This document shows positions 1 through 7,793 of a stretch of DNA of 64,000 nucleotides, piece after piece; positions within the stretch are counted from its first letter, which is position 1, and each line of letters begins with the position of its first letter. A program made the translations under genes and the position numbers. Origin of the DNA: Viridibacterium sp047600765 (lineage in GTDB: Bacteria; Pseudomonadota; Gammaproteobacteria; Burkholderiales; Rhodocyclaceae). The notes under the pieces are model-generated. The model saw nothing but the letters and a program-made list of their open reading frames with translations, was not told the DNA's origin and ran no database searches. The stretch lies in contig JASGKF010000001.1 in assembly GCA_047600765.1 (NCBI GenBank), forward strand, positions 992,001 through 1,056,000. The letters run 5' to 3'.

Positions 1-1131
1 GAACGCGACCAGGCAATCAAGTTCATGCAGGATCTGCTGAAGCTCATGATGAGCAAGCGCGGGTCCGACCTTTTCATTACCGCCGGCTTCCCGCCTGCCA
101 TCAAGGTCGACGGCAAGATCGTGCCGCAGTCGAACCAGGTGCTGACGCCCCAGCACACGGCCGAGCTGGCGCGCGCGATCATGAACGACCGCCAGGCGGC
201 GGACTTCGAAGCCACCAAGGAATGCAACTTCGCGATCTCGCCGTCCGGCATCGGTCGCTTCCGCGTCAACGCCTTCGTGCAGCAGGGCAAGGTCGGTCTC
301 GTCGCGCGGACCATTGCCCTGAAGATTCCGACTCTCGAAGAGTTGGGCGTACCGATGATCATCAAGGACATCGGCATGACCAAGCGCGGTCTGGTGATCT
401 TCGTCGGTGGTACGGGTACCGGCAAGACCACCACCCTCGCTGCGATGGTCGACTACCGCAACGAGAACAGCTACGGCCACATCATCACGCTCGAAGATCC
501 GATCGAGTACGTCCATCCGCACAAGAACTGCATCGTCACGCAGCGTGAAGTCGGGCTGGATACGGACACCTGGGAAGCTGGCCTCAAGAACACCCTGCGC
601 CAGGCGCCAGACGTGATCCTGATGGGCGAAATCCGCGACCGCGAAACCATGGACTACGCCATCGCCTTCGCTGAAACCGGCCACCTCTGTCTCGCCACCC
701 TGCACGCCAACAGCGCCAACCAGGCCATCGACCGTATCCTCAACTTCTTCCCGGAAGAGCGCCGCCAGCAGCTGCTGATGGACCTCTCGCTGAACCTGCG
801 CGGCATGGTGTCGCAACGCCTGCTGCCGCTGAAGGATCGCAAGGGTCGCGTGCCCGCCGTCGAAGTGATGCTCAATTCGCCGCTGATTGCCGACCTGATC
901 TTCAAGGGCGAAGTGCACGAGATCAAGGAAGTCATGAAGCGCTCGCGCGAACTGGGCATGCAGACCTTCGACCAATCGCTGTTCCTGCTCTACGAAGAAG
1001 GGCTGATCACGCTCGAGGACGCGCTGCGCAACGCCGACTCGGTCAACGACCTGCGCCTGCAGATCAAGCTCAACAGCAAGCATTCCGACAAGGACCTGAT
1101 GTCGGGTGTGCAGAATCTGGATATCGTCTGA
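1..1131 (+). CDS. pilU: Type IV pilus retraction ATPase PilU (5' end cut by window edge)
   Basis: PilT/PilU-family hexameric ATPase that helps power retraction of type IV pili at the inner membrane (twitching motility). The frame is open to base 1, reading ERDQAIKF before the first internal ATG at 25; PilU proteins usually begin with MERDQA-like residues, so the real start probably lies just outside the window. Counting from the ATG at 25, Walker A (GGTGTGKTT) is at about residue 128, the Asp box (ITLEDPIEY) and Walker B (DVILMGEIRD) follow, and the His box lies in HLCLATLHANSAN. The length of about 375 residues and the C-terminal tail fit PilU rather than PilT. pilT is expected immediately upstream. 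A bidirectional terminator follows. Confidence 0.93.
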   Translation, partial: ERDQAIKFMQDLLKLMMSKRGSDLFITAGFPPAIKVDGKIVPQSNQVLTPQHTAELARAIMNDRQAADFEATKECNFAISPSGIGRFRVNAFVQQGKVGLVARTIALKIPTLEELGVPMIIKDIGMTKRGLVIFVGGTGTGKTTTLAAMVDYRNENSYGHIITLEDPIEYVHPHKNCIVTQREVGLDTDTWEAGLKNTLRQAPDVILMGEIRDRETMDYAIAFAETGHLCLATLHANSANQAIDRILNFFPEERRQQLLMDLSLNLRGMVSQRLLPLKDRKGRVPAVEVMLNSPLIADLIFKGEVHEIKEVMKRSRELGMQTFDQSLFLLYEEGLITLEDALRNADSVNDLRLQIKLNSKHSDKDLMSGVQNLDIV

Positions 1132-1150
1132 GCATCCGGACTCTCAATGC

Positions 1151-1176
1151 AAAAGGCCGCCAGATGGCGGCCTTTT
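1151..1176. terminator. Rho-independent terminator between convergent genes
   Basis: A perfect 11-base stem, AAAAGGCCGCC, with a short AGAT-type loop and the complement GGCGGCCTTTT. The arms supply A and T tracts on both sides, so it can end pilU on the plus strand and the methyltransferase gene on the minus strand. Confidence 0.85.
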
Positions 1177-1192
1177 CATTTGCAGCGACAAC

Positions 1193-2347
1193 TCAGCGGA
1201 ACGTGTCGCGTGCGCTGCCAGCAAGCATCTTGAACTCGTACAGCCGGCAATCCAGATCCCCGTTCATGAGCGGCGTCTTCTTGCTGGCGCGCAGGCCGAT
1301 GCGCTTGGGCAATTCGGTGTCAGCCGTCAGCAGGTAGATGTTCCAGCCGGCCCAGTGACGCTTCATCGTGTCGCCCAGCTTGGGGTACCACTCAGCCAAC
1401 TCTTCACCGGTTGAGAGGCGCACACCATAGGGCGGATTGCTGGCGATGATGCCGTCATCCAGCGGCGGTTCGAGGTCCAGCACGTCATTGACGACCAGTT
1501 CGACCTGGCGGTTGTCGAAGCCCGCAGCCGCGAGGTTCTCTTCGGTCGCCGCAATCTGGTGGGCATCAATATCGGCGCCGAAGATCGGCAGCTCGGCAGC
1601 AGGCCTGCGTTGCTGTTCGACCATGCTGCGCACACGTCGGTACGCCGCCTGGTCGGCATGGCGGAATTTCTCGAACGCGAAGCGGCGTCCCAGCCCCGGC
1701 GCGATGCCCAGCGACATCTGCGCGGCCTCAACGAGGAAGGTGCCGCTGCCGCACATGGGGTCGAGGAAGGGTTGGCCGGGCTGCCAGCCACTCAGCTTGA
1801 TGATGCCCGCCGCGAGGTTCTCCTTCAGCGGCGCATCCACCTTGGCGGGCTTGAAGCCACGCTTGTAGAGCGGCTCACCCGAGGTGTCGAGATACAGCGT
1901 GCAGGTGTCTTCCGTGATGAAGGCATGGATGCGCAAGTCGGGCGATTCGGTGTCCACGCTGGGACGCTTGCCCGTCACCGTGCGGAAGTGATCGCAGAGG
2001 CCGTCCTTGATCTTCAGCGTCGTGAAGTTGAGGCTCTTGAGCGGCGACTTGATCGCCGTCACGTAGATGCGGATCGTCTCGTCCGGCGTGAACCACTTGG
2101 CCCAGGTCGTGGCGTAGGCGAGCTTGTAGATCTCGTCTTCGCTGCGATAGCGCGTGCGCCCAACCTTCCACAGCACACGTGTGGCGATGCGGCTTTCGAG
2201 ATTGGTGCGCCAGGCCAGCTGCCAGTCACCTTCGTACTGCACACCACCGGGTACGGTTTCGACGTCATGCGCGCCATAGGTTTTCAGCTCTTCGACAAGG
2301 AAGGGCTCCAGACCACGCGGACAGGGGGAAAAAAAGGTTTCGCTCAT
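1193..2347 (-). CDS. THUMP-domain class I SAM-dependent RNA methyltransferase (RlmL N-terminal-half/YpsC type)
   Basis: Predicted base methyltransferase of COG0116, related to the half of E. coli RlmL that makes m2G2445 in 23S rRNA. The N-terminal 150 residues match a THUMP RNA-binding region. The Rossmann SAM site is DPMCGSGTFLVEAA at about residue 196, and the catalytic motif ASNPPYGVR is near residue 303. At 384 residues it is only the RlmL-like half; the RlmK half of the gammaproteobacterial fusion is absent. The start ATG lies 3 bases downstream of the hemJ stop, so the two are probably cotranscribed. The exact target nucleotide is inferred from the family. Confidence 0.85.
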   Translation of the reverse strand: MSETFFSPCPRGLEPFLVEELKTYGAHDVETVPGGVQYEGDWQLAWRTNLESRIATRVLWKVGRTRYRSEDEIYKLAYATTWAKWFTPDETIRIYVTAIKSPLKSLNFTTLKIKDGLCDHFRTVTGKRPSVDTESPDLRIHAFITEDTCTLYLDTSGEPLYKRGFKPAKVDAPLKENLAAGIIKLSGWQPGQPFLDPMCGSGTFLVEAAQMSLGIAPGLGRRFAFEKFRHADQAAYRRVRSMVEQQRRPAAELPIFGADIDAHQIAATEENLAAAGFDNRQVELVVNDVLDLEPPLDDGIIASNPPYGVRLSTGEELAEWYPKLGDTMKRHWAGWNIYLLTADTELPKRIGLRASKKTPLMNGDLDCRLYEFKMLAGSARDTFR

Positions 2348-2350
2348 GCT

Positions 2351-2791
2351 TCAAAACGGTTTGACGATCACGAGGATCAGAATTAACAGCAGCACAGCTG
2401 CAGGCACCTCGTTGAACCAGCGATACCAGACATGGCTCCTGGTGTTGTGCCCGCTCTGGAAGTCGCGCAGCAGCTTCTTGCAATAACCATCGTAGCCGCT
2501 GAGAAAGATCACCAGCAGCAATTTGGCATGCAACCAGCCTTGCTTGAACCAGATCGAAGCACTGTCCATGCCGTTGCTGAAGATCACGGCCAGGCCAAAG
2601 ATCCAGGTACCTGCCAGCAGTGGAATCATGAAGCGCTTGAGGCGCACGGCCATGCCCAGCAGACGCTCACGCTCAGCACCGGCCTGCGGCACCTGGGCGA
2701 GATTCACGAAGATGCGCGGCAGGTAGAACAAACCGGCGAACCAGCTGATGACGAAGAAGACGTGGATGGCTTTGAGCCAGAGGTAAAGCAT
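2351..2791 (-). CDS. hemJ: HemJ-type (CopD/UPF0093) membrane protein, protoporphyrinogen IX oxidase
   Basis: A 146-residue protein with four hydrophobic segments (about residues 3-25, 55-75, 85-105, 125-145). It carries the HemJ signature: WLKAIHVFFVISWFAGLFYL with the conserved His at about position 10, and GWLHAKLLLV with the conserved Lys in the third helix. HemJ oxidises protoporphyrinogen IX to protoporphyrin IX in haem synthesis at the inner membrane, using a bound b-type haem in characterised members. Many databases call the family CopD-like; the His/Lys pair favours HemJ. It lies 12 bases after the epimerase stop and 3 before the methyltransferase start, in one minus-strand unit. Confidence 0.75.
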   Translation of the reverse strand: MLYLWLKAIHVFFVISWFAGLFYLPRIFVNLAQVPQAGAERERLLGMAVRLKRFMIPLLAGTWIFGLAVIFSNGMDSASIWFKQGWLHAKLLLVIFLSGYDGYCKKLLRDFQSGHNTRSHVWYRWFNEVPAAVLLLILILVIVKPF

Positions 2792-2803
2792 GGAAACTCC
2801 TTG

Positions 2804-3682
2804 TCAGTTTTGCGCGGCTGCAATCTGCTGCAGCGCCATGCACACGTCCGGCCAGCGCAAGGCCACGCGCAGCTCACGCTTCATGCGGCGATTCACAAGA
2901 CGCCGTGACTCCGACATGAACGACAGCGTCACCGGCGTCAGCTGTGCCGCACATTCGGCACGACTCGCCCTGGGCGGCCTCGGCAAGCCGAAAGTATCCG
3001 CCATGGTGTCGTAGTAATCGCCCATTTTCAGCTCGGCATCGTCGCTGATGTTGAAAGAGCGGCCAGCCCTGGCGCGGAAAAGCGCCGCAATCATCGCACG
3101 CGCCAGATCGTCCGCATGGATGTGATTGGTGAAGACATCCTCGTCCGCATTGAGCACCGGGCTGCCACGCTGCAGGCGTTCCAGCGACACGCGTTCTGCC
3201 GCATAGATGCCGGGTGCGCGCAGGATGGACAGCCGCGCGCCCTGCCCCGCCGCAAAACGCCGCAGGCGCTGCTCGGCCGCCACCCGGCGGCGCGCCCGCG
3301 CCGTGCTGGCCCGCAGCGGTTGTGACTCGTCGATACGCGCTCCGGCGCAGTCGCCATAGACCCCGCTGGTGCTGATGTAGACCACCCTGCGTGCTAGACT
3401 CGTTCCCCGCGACAGCGCTGCAATCAGGCGCCGCGTGCGGGGATCATCGGCCCCCTCGGTCGGCGGCGGTGCGCAGTGCAGTACAGCGTCTGCCAGACCT
3501 GCCAGCCGTTGCAGCGAGCGCAAATCGTCGAGATCCCCGGCCACCGGCAGCACGCCCAGCGCGCGCAATTCCGCTGCGGCCTCCGGGCGACGCACCAGCG
3601 CCAGCACTCGGAAACGCTTCACCAGCCAGGGGATGGCCCGGCGCGCGACGTCGCCACAGCCCACGATCAGGATTCTTTTCAC
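2804..3682 (-). CDS. NAD(P)-dependent epimerase/dehydratase (extended SDR, YeeZ-like)
   Basis: A 292-residue SDR-fold protein. The dinucleotide-binding loop is ILIVGCGDVARRA at the N terminus (a GxGxxA variant). VVYISTSGVYG, around residue 97, supplies the Ser and Tyr of an extended SDR, but the usual YxxxK lysine is not obvious after VYGD. HIHADDLARAM and FNISDD are typical late motifs of the family. Such proteins are generic sugar-nucleotide or quinone-type epimerases, and the substrate cannot be deduced. It opens a minus-strand unit with hemJ and faces the reductase gene across a 46-base divergent gap. Confidence 0.72.
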   Translation of the reverse strand: MKRILIVGCGDVARRAIPWLVKRFRVLALVRRPEAAAELRALGVLPVAGDLDDLRSLQRLAGLADAVLHCAPPPTEGADDPRTRRLIAALSRGTSLARRVVYISTSGVYGDCAGARIDESQPLRASTARARRRVAAEQRLRRFAAGQGARLSILRAPGIYAAERVSLERLQRGSPVLNADEDVFTNHIHADDLARAMIAALFRARAGRSFNISDDAELKMGDYYDTMADTFGLPRPPRASRAECAAQLTPVTLSFMSESRRLVNRRMKRELRVALRWPDVCMALQQIAAAQN

Positions 3683-3728
3683 GCGGCATTATCCCATGCC
3701 GCCTACGCCTTACTGCAGAGCCCGCACC

Positions 3729-4746
3729 ATGTCCAACAGCTTTCAAGTCACCCTCCAGCCCGCCGGCCACCAGTTCCCCGCAGCCGACGACACCAGCGTG
3801 CTGCAGTCCGCGCTGAACGCCGAACTGATCATGCCCTATGGCTGCAAGGACGGCGCCTGCGGTTCGTGCAAGGCGCGCGTGTTGGCCGGCCAGGTCGATC
3901 ATGGCCGTTCGCCCGAATCGACCCTGCCGCCCGCCGACCGCGAAGCCGGCCTGGCCCTGATGTGTTGCGCCCGCCCGCTGTCCGACCTGAACGTCGAATG
4001 CCGTGAAGTACGCCGCACGACCGACATTCCCGTGCGCAAGCTGCCCTGCCGCGTGCAGAGCCTGACCAAGGCCGCCAGCGACGTAATGGTGTTGAGCCTC
4101 AAACTGCCCGCCAACGACCCGTTCCGCTTCATCGCCGGGCAGTACGTTCAACTTCCTGCTGGCCGGCGGCAAGCGCCGCAGCTTCTCGATGGCCAATGCC
4201 CCGCATGACAACGAGGCGATCGAACTGCACGTCCGCAACGTCGAAGGCGGCTTCTTCACCAGCCAGGTGTTCGGCACGATGAAGGAACGCGACATCCTGC
4301 GCATCGAAGGTCCGCTGGGTGGTTTTTTCCTGCGCGAGAGCAACAAGCCCATCGTCTTCCTCGCCGGAGGCACGGGCTTCGCGCCCATCCAGAGCATCGT
4401 CGAGGACATGGCCCAGCGCGGCATCCGCCGCCCGGTGCGCCTCTACGTCGGTTCGCGCAACGCCGAAGGCCTCTATCGCCACGAGCGTGCTCAGCAATGG
4501 GCGGCCAGCCTGCCGGACTTCCAGTACATCCCGGTGCTGTCCGACGAAGCCTGGGACGGCCGCACGGGCTTCGTGCACAAGGCCGTAATGGCCGACCTGC
4601 CGGATCTGTCCGGCCACGAGGTCTATGCCTGCGGCGCGCCGGCCATGATCGACGCCGCCCGCAAGGACTTCGTCGAGCAGTGCAAGCTGCCGGCTGACGC
4701 CTTCTTCTCCGACGCCTTCACCTTCGCTGCCGACAGTACCGCCTGA
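3729..4746 (+). CDS. 2Fe-2S/FAD/NAD(P)H oxidoreductase (CDP-6-deoxy-delta-3,4-glucoseen reductase-like), frameshifted
   Basis: The N-terminal part is a plant-type ferredoxin domain with the cluster ligands in YGCKDGACGSCKA and LMCCARP. The C-terminal part is a ferredoxin-NADP reductase module with the FAD motif RRSFSMAN and the nucleotide motif FLAGGTGFAPIQS. The start ATG at 3729 gives MSNSFQVTLQ. The frame is broken at about 4147: it reads GQYVQLPAGRRQ, whereas removing one T from GTTC gives GQYVNFLLAGGKRRSFSMAN, the normal continuation. It is therefore one gene of about 338 codons with a one-base insertion, either a sequencing error or a recent mutation. The name follows family habit; in betaproteobacteria these are general electron-transfer reductases. 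Confidence 0.8.
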
Positions 4747-4833
4747 CGGGCGACAGCCGCCCTCAAGGTTGGCCCCGGAAGTGCCGTTTCAGCAGGGGAA
4801 CCGTTCCCTGTTGCACACCCTGAGGGCCTCCCC

Positions 4834-5973
4834 ATGTCAGCCAGCGTTCTCGTCACGCGCGAACCCGTCGTCAACAAGCAGCGCGCCATCACGGCCAACC
4901 GGCTGGTCTTCCACGCCCCCAACGTGCCCACCGTCGCGGCGGCGCTGAACAGCTACAGCGAGATCTGGCCAACCGGCCATACCGTCTTCGTCAGCCTCGG
5001 CAAACTGGTGCCCACGGCCGAACTACTGGAATGGCAGGCGCCGCCGAACACCCTGGTCGAAATCCCTGCCCCCGCCCTGCAATACCCGCAGACACAGGAG
5101 CTCATCCAGCAACTCCACAGCTCGGGCATGCCGCTGGCGATGAGCTGGTACCAGCCCGGCGTGAACTGGCCGGCCGGTGTCGATTGCCGCTTCGTGATGG
5201 CCGACGCCAACAAGCTCCCCTCCCCGACTGGCGCGCCGGGCCTCGCCATGGCATGGGGCCTCAAGGATCTGGCGGGCTTCGAAGGCGCCATCCAGCATGG
5301 CTATGACGGCGCGGCAGGCTGGTTCTTCCTGAATGGCGTGCAGGTCAGCAAGCAGCTGGCACCTTCGCATGCCGGCATCGTCCGCCTGCTGAACCTGGTG
5401 CGCAACGAAGCGGAAGTCATGGAGATCGAGGCCGCCCTCAAGCAGGACGTGGCGCTGTCCTACAAGCTGCTCAAGTACATCAACTCGGCTGGCTTCGGCC
5501 TCATGGTCGAGGTGCAGTCATTCCGCCACGCAGTCACCATCCTCGGCATGGACAAGCTCAACAAGTGGCTGTCGCTACTGCTGGTCTCGGCCAGCAAGGA
5601 TCCGACCGCGCCCGCCGTCATGCAGGCCGCCATCACGCGTGGTCACTTCATGGAAAGCTTGGGCAAGCATCTCTTCGAAAAGAGCGAGCTCGACAACCTG
5701 TTCATCACCGGCGCCTTCTCGCTCCTACCGGTGCTGCTGGGCACCAGCCTCGACACCGTGCTGGAACAGATGAGTCTGCCCGAACCCGTCACCGACGCCC
5801 TGCTGCGCAACGAGGGCGCCTACGCCGCCCTGCTGAAGCTTGCCACCGCGACAGAGAATTTCATGCCCGACGCACTGCGCACACAGACTGAAGCGCTGGG
5901 CCTGACCGACGAACAGGTCAGCCACGCACTGCTGGACTCGGTGGCGTTTGCGGACAGGTTGAGTTTTGGTTGA
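4834..5973 (+). CDS. YuxH-like signalling protein: degenerate EAL region plus HDOD domain
   Basis: A 379-residue cytosolic protein. Residues 1-170 resemble an EAL fold (PVVNKQRAITANRLVFHA at the start, the ILVEIPA/GVDCRFV strand pattern), but the EAL, ETA and metal-ligand motifs are missing, so c-di-GMP phosphodiesterase activity is unlikely. Residues 180-370 are an HDOD domain (LLNLVRNEAEVMEIEAALKQ, then LSYKLLKYINSAGF). HDOD proteins act as regulatory scaffolds in signalling. Upstream, at about 4790-4814, an imperfect hairpin (GCAGGGGAA with TTCCCTGTTGC) may terminate the preceding gene or act in the leader. Confidence 0.78.
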   Translation: MSASVLVTREPVVNKQRAITANRLVFHAPNVPTVAAALNSYSEIWPTGHTVFVSLGKLVPTAELLEWQAPPNTLVEIPAPALQYPQTQELIQQLHSSGMPLAMSWYQPGVNWPAGVDCRFVMADANKLPSPTGAPGLAMAWGLKDLAGFEGAIQHGYDGAAGWFFLNGVQVSKQLAPSHAGIVRLLNLVRNEAEVMEIEAALKQDVALSYKLLKYINSAGFGLMVEVQSFRHAVTILGMDKLNKWLSLLLVSASKDPTAPAVMQAAITRGHFMESLGKHLFEKSELDNLFITGAFSLLPVLLGTSLDTVLEQMSLPEPVTDALLRNEGAYAALLKLATATENFMPDALRTQTEALGLTDEQVSHALLDSVAFADRLSFG

Positions 5974-5998
5974 TCTGCATGCTGATGGGCACCGCCAA

Positions 5999-6259
5999 TC
6001 AGCTGCCGCCGTTCACTCCAGGTGCGACACTCTGGTCATCTTGTGAAGTGAACTGCCGATCAGGTCGGGCTTGATAGGTCGAGGCACGCATCATCGAATA
6101 CGACAGCCAGGCGCCGATCAGCGGCACACACCAGATCAGCAGCAATTGCATCCGGCGTTGTGTCGATGAAAATCCCTCGTAGCGAACAAGCTTGAATGAC
6201 ACCAGCGCCTGAAACGCCAGTAGCGTCAATATCGCTGCCCAGCACAATCCTGCCACCAT
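5999..6259 (-). CDS. Small two-helix membrane protein, unknown function
   Basis: 86 residues with two hydrophobic stretches (about residues 2-22 and 37-56), a basic connector (STQRRMQ), and a polar C-terminal tail of about 25 residues. The second helix, LLLIWCVPLIGAWLS, recalls the short helical-hairpin proteins with a phospholipase-D N-terminal-like domain. No catalytic motif is present. It is a lone gene between the HDOD gene and the duplicated-domain protein. Confidence 0.5.
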   Translation of the reverse strand: MVAGLCWAAILTLLAFQALVSFKLVRYEGFSSTQRRMQLLLIWCVPLIGAWLSYSMMRASTYQARPDRQFTSQDDQSVAPGVNGGS

Positions 6260-6330
6260 AGCTTGCCCTCCCCAAAAACGTCAGATGGCTCTCCGCGTCA
6301 GACGGAAACGCTGATCAGGCCTCGGTCCAA

Positions 6331-7209
6331 TCACTCGATACGGGCCAGCGTTGCATACAGGCTGACTTCTGCACTGCTTCTATCAGGCTGGCATTCGTAC
6401 TCGTCGTCCAGCGCAGGAAAACCGTTGAGTTTGCTGTGAATACGCACAGCCGCATTGAAGCCCAATTCCCGCATGTCCTTGAGAATCTCTGCGAGCGCTT
6501 TCAAACCTGCCGCCTGACAAGCTCCGTCCTGACCGAACTCCTTGTAACTTGCGTCCTCGGAATGACGATCCGGCCCTTTGCGCAGGCTGAATGCCGGCAC
6601 AGGCTTGTTCCCCCAGAACAAACGCTCCCCGGGGCGCAGCATCTTCTGTGCCTCTGGCGACTCCAGCAAGGACGCCATCGGAAGAAAGATTGTCTTGCCC
6701 CCAGCCTTGCGCTGCGCCACTCGTAGCTCGATCTCTGCAGCACGAGCGGGATCATTGCGCAGCACCTGTTGCATAGCCTGCCCTGACTGCGACAGCCCGA
6801 AAGTCACTAGCAAAACGACATCCGAGCTCCGGAAACCATTGTCACAAAGGAACTCATTCTTGCCTGGTGACGGAACCCCTTTTACGGGAGCCGCTTGAAA
6901 CCAGGCCTGATCAAAACCGTACTCCCTGGCCTCTTTGACGATCTTTCTCACCACGCCGACAAATGCACTGAAGCAGGCACCTTGCTGGTACGGGAAGTTA
7001 TTGGTGGAAAAGTCGGAATACCTGTCTTGTGGCGCTCGCTCAGCCACATCCTGCATGGTCTGATCACCCCATAGCAATTTGACCGAGGGATCCAGCGAGC
7101 GGATACGTCTCGAATCCATCGCTTCTTCGATACTCATCACGCGCCACTCGGCCATCACCATGGATGCATGCAACGACAGCCAACAGAACAAGAAACGACG
7201 CAACCACAT
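6331..7209 (-). CDS. Exported protein with two internal repeats of about 100 residues, unknown function
   Basis: The start at 7209 is preferred because GGGGA lies 8 bases upstream and it gives a clean signal peptide (MWLRRFLFCWLSLHASMVMA); a longer start at 7224 is possible. The mature protein consists of two related copies. Copy 1 (about residues 26-140) contains KLLWGDQ, GACFSAFVG, EAREYGFDQA, EFLCDNG and SSDVVLLVTFGL. Copy 2 (about 178-289) contains RLFWGNK, GACQAAGLKA, DMRELGFNAA, YECQPD and SSAEVSLYATL. One Cys pair per copy (GAC…C) suggests a disulfide in the periplasm. No enzyme motif was recognised. Confidence 0.68.
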   Translation of the reverse strand: MWLRRFLFCWLSLHASMVMAEWRVMSIEEAMDSRRIRSLDPSVKLLWGDQTMQDVAERAPQDRYSDFSTNNFPYQQGACFSAFVGVVRKIVKEAREYGFDQAWFQAAPVKGVPSPGKNEFLCDNGFRSSDVVLLVTFGLSQSGQAMQQVLRNDPARAAEIELRVAQRKAGGKTIFLPMASLLESPEAQKMLRPGERLFWGNKPVPAFSLRKGPDRHSEDASYKEFGQDGACQAAGLKALAEILKDMRELGFNAAVRIHSKLNGFPALDDEYECQPDRSSAEVSLYATLARIE

Positions 7210-7232
7210 CACAGATGTCCCCATTTTTGGAA

Positions 7233-7598
7233 TCAACCCAGCGCAAACTCGCGCAACAACTCCAGCGGAATAACCTCCAGCGCAGCTTCGTTCGTCGCCT
7301 CGAGCACTACGGGCGGCGCGAAGCCGGCCTCATGTGCCTCCAGCCAGCGCAATGCGCACAGGCACCAGCGCTCACCGATCTGCACACCACGGAAACGGTA
7401 CTCGGGGCGCGGCGTGGAGAGATCGTTGCCGACACGACGGCTGTAGTCGAGGAACTCGGCCGTGGCCTTGATGCAGACCACGTGCAGGCCGCGATCAGTG
7501 GCATCGGTTTCGCAGCAACCGGTACGGAAGTAGCCGGTCAGGGGCGAATAGCTGCAGGCCATCAAAGGCCCGCCGAGGACGTTGCGTTGCTCGTTCAT
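7233..7598 (-). CDS. DUF2237 family protein
   Basis: 121 residues matching the DUF2237 pattern along its length: NVLGGPLMACSYSPLTGYFR, GCCETDATDRGLHVVC, EFLDYSRRVGNDLSTPRPEY, ERWCLCALRWLEA and the closing LEATNEAALEVIPLELL. Several Cys residues (ACS, GCC, VC, CLCA) are conserved in the family, but its biochemical role is not established. The stop overlaps the extended frame of the next minus-strand gene. Confidence 0.82.
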   Translation of the reverse strand: MNEQRNVLGGPLMACSYSPLTGYFRTGCCETDATDRGLHVVCIKATAEFLDYSRRVGNDLSTPRPEYRFRGVQIGERWCLCALRWLEAHEAGFAPPVVLEATNEAALEVIPLELLREFALG

Positions 7599-7674
7599 GG
7601 CGATGTGATCAACCGGAGAAGGCTTTCACGATACACCGCCTTGTGGTTTGCCGGGAGCCGCCCCAAGGAAAACC

Positions 7675-7793
7675 ACTGCGTGAAGAAAGCGTAGCGAGCG
7701 GCTCAAGGTCGCAACGAGGAGCAGAGACGTACTGCCGTACGACGAGCACCGGAATTGCGAGATTGCGCCGCGCAGTAGCTTTATTCACGCAGT
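7675..7793. repeat. 119-base imperfect palindrome, MITE-like or structured-RNA-forming
   Basis: The ends are 16-base inverted arms: ACTGCGTGAAGAAAGC (7675-7690) and GCTTTATTCACGCAGT (7778-7793), differing at one position. Inside, TCGCAA pairs with TTGCGA, GCGGC with GCCGC, and the centre is GTAC-TGCC-GTAC. The right arm covers the last codons of manC. It may terminate the manC unit, but its length and internal symmetry are more like a non-autonomous palindromic element. The remaining bases of the 7599-7784 gap show nothing else. Confidence 0.65.

Noticed and set aside
1559..2386. Long antisense frames inside housekeeping genes (also in manC, accC, dacB, pepP and the DUF1906 gene)
   Set aside because: They are Arg/Ala/Gly-rich shadow frames expected at high third-position G+C, without family motifs.
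4141..4150. Programmed ribosomal frameshifting at the five broken genes
   Set aside because: The sites have no slippery heptamer or downstream structure in common, and the genes are unrelated; a shared one-base insertion is simpler.
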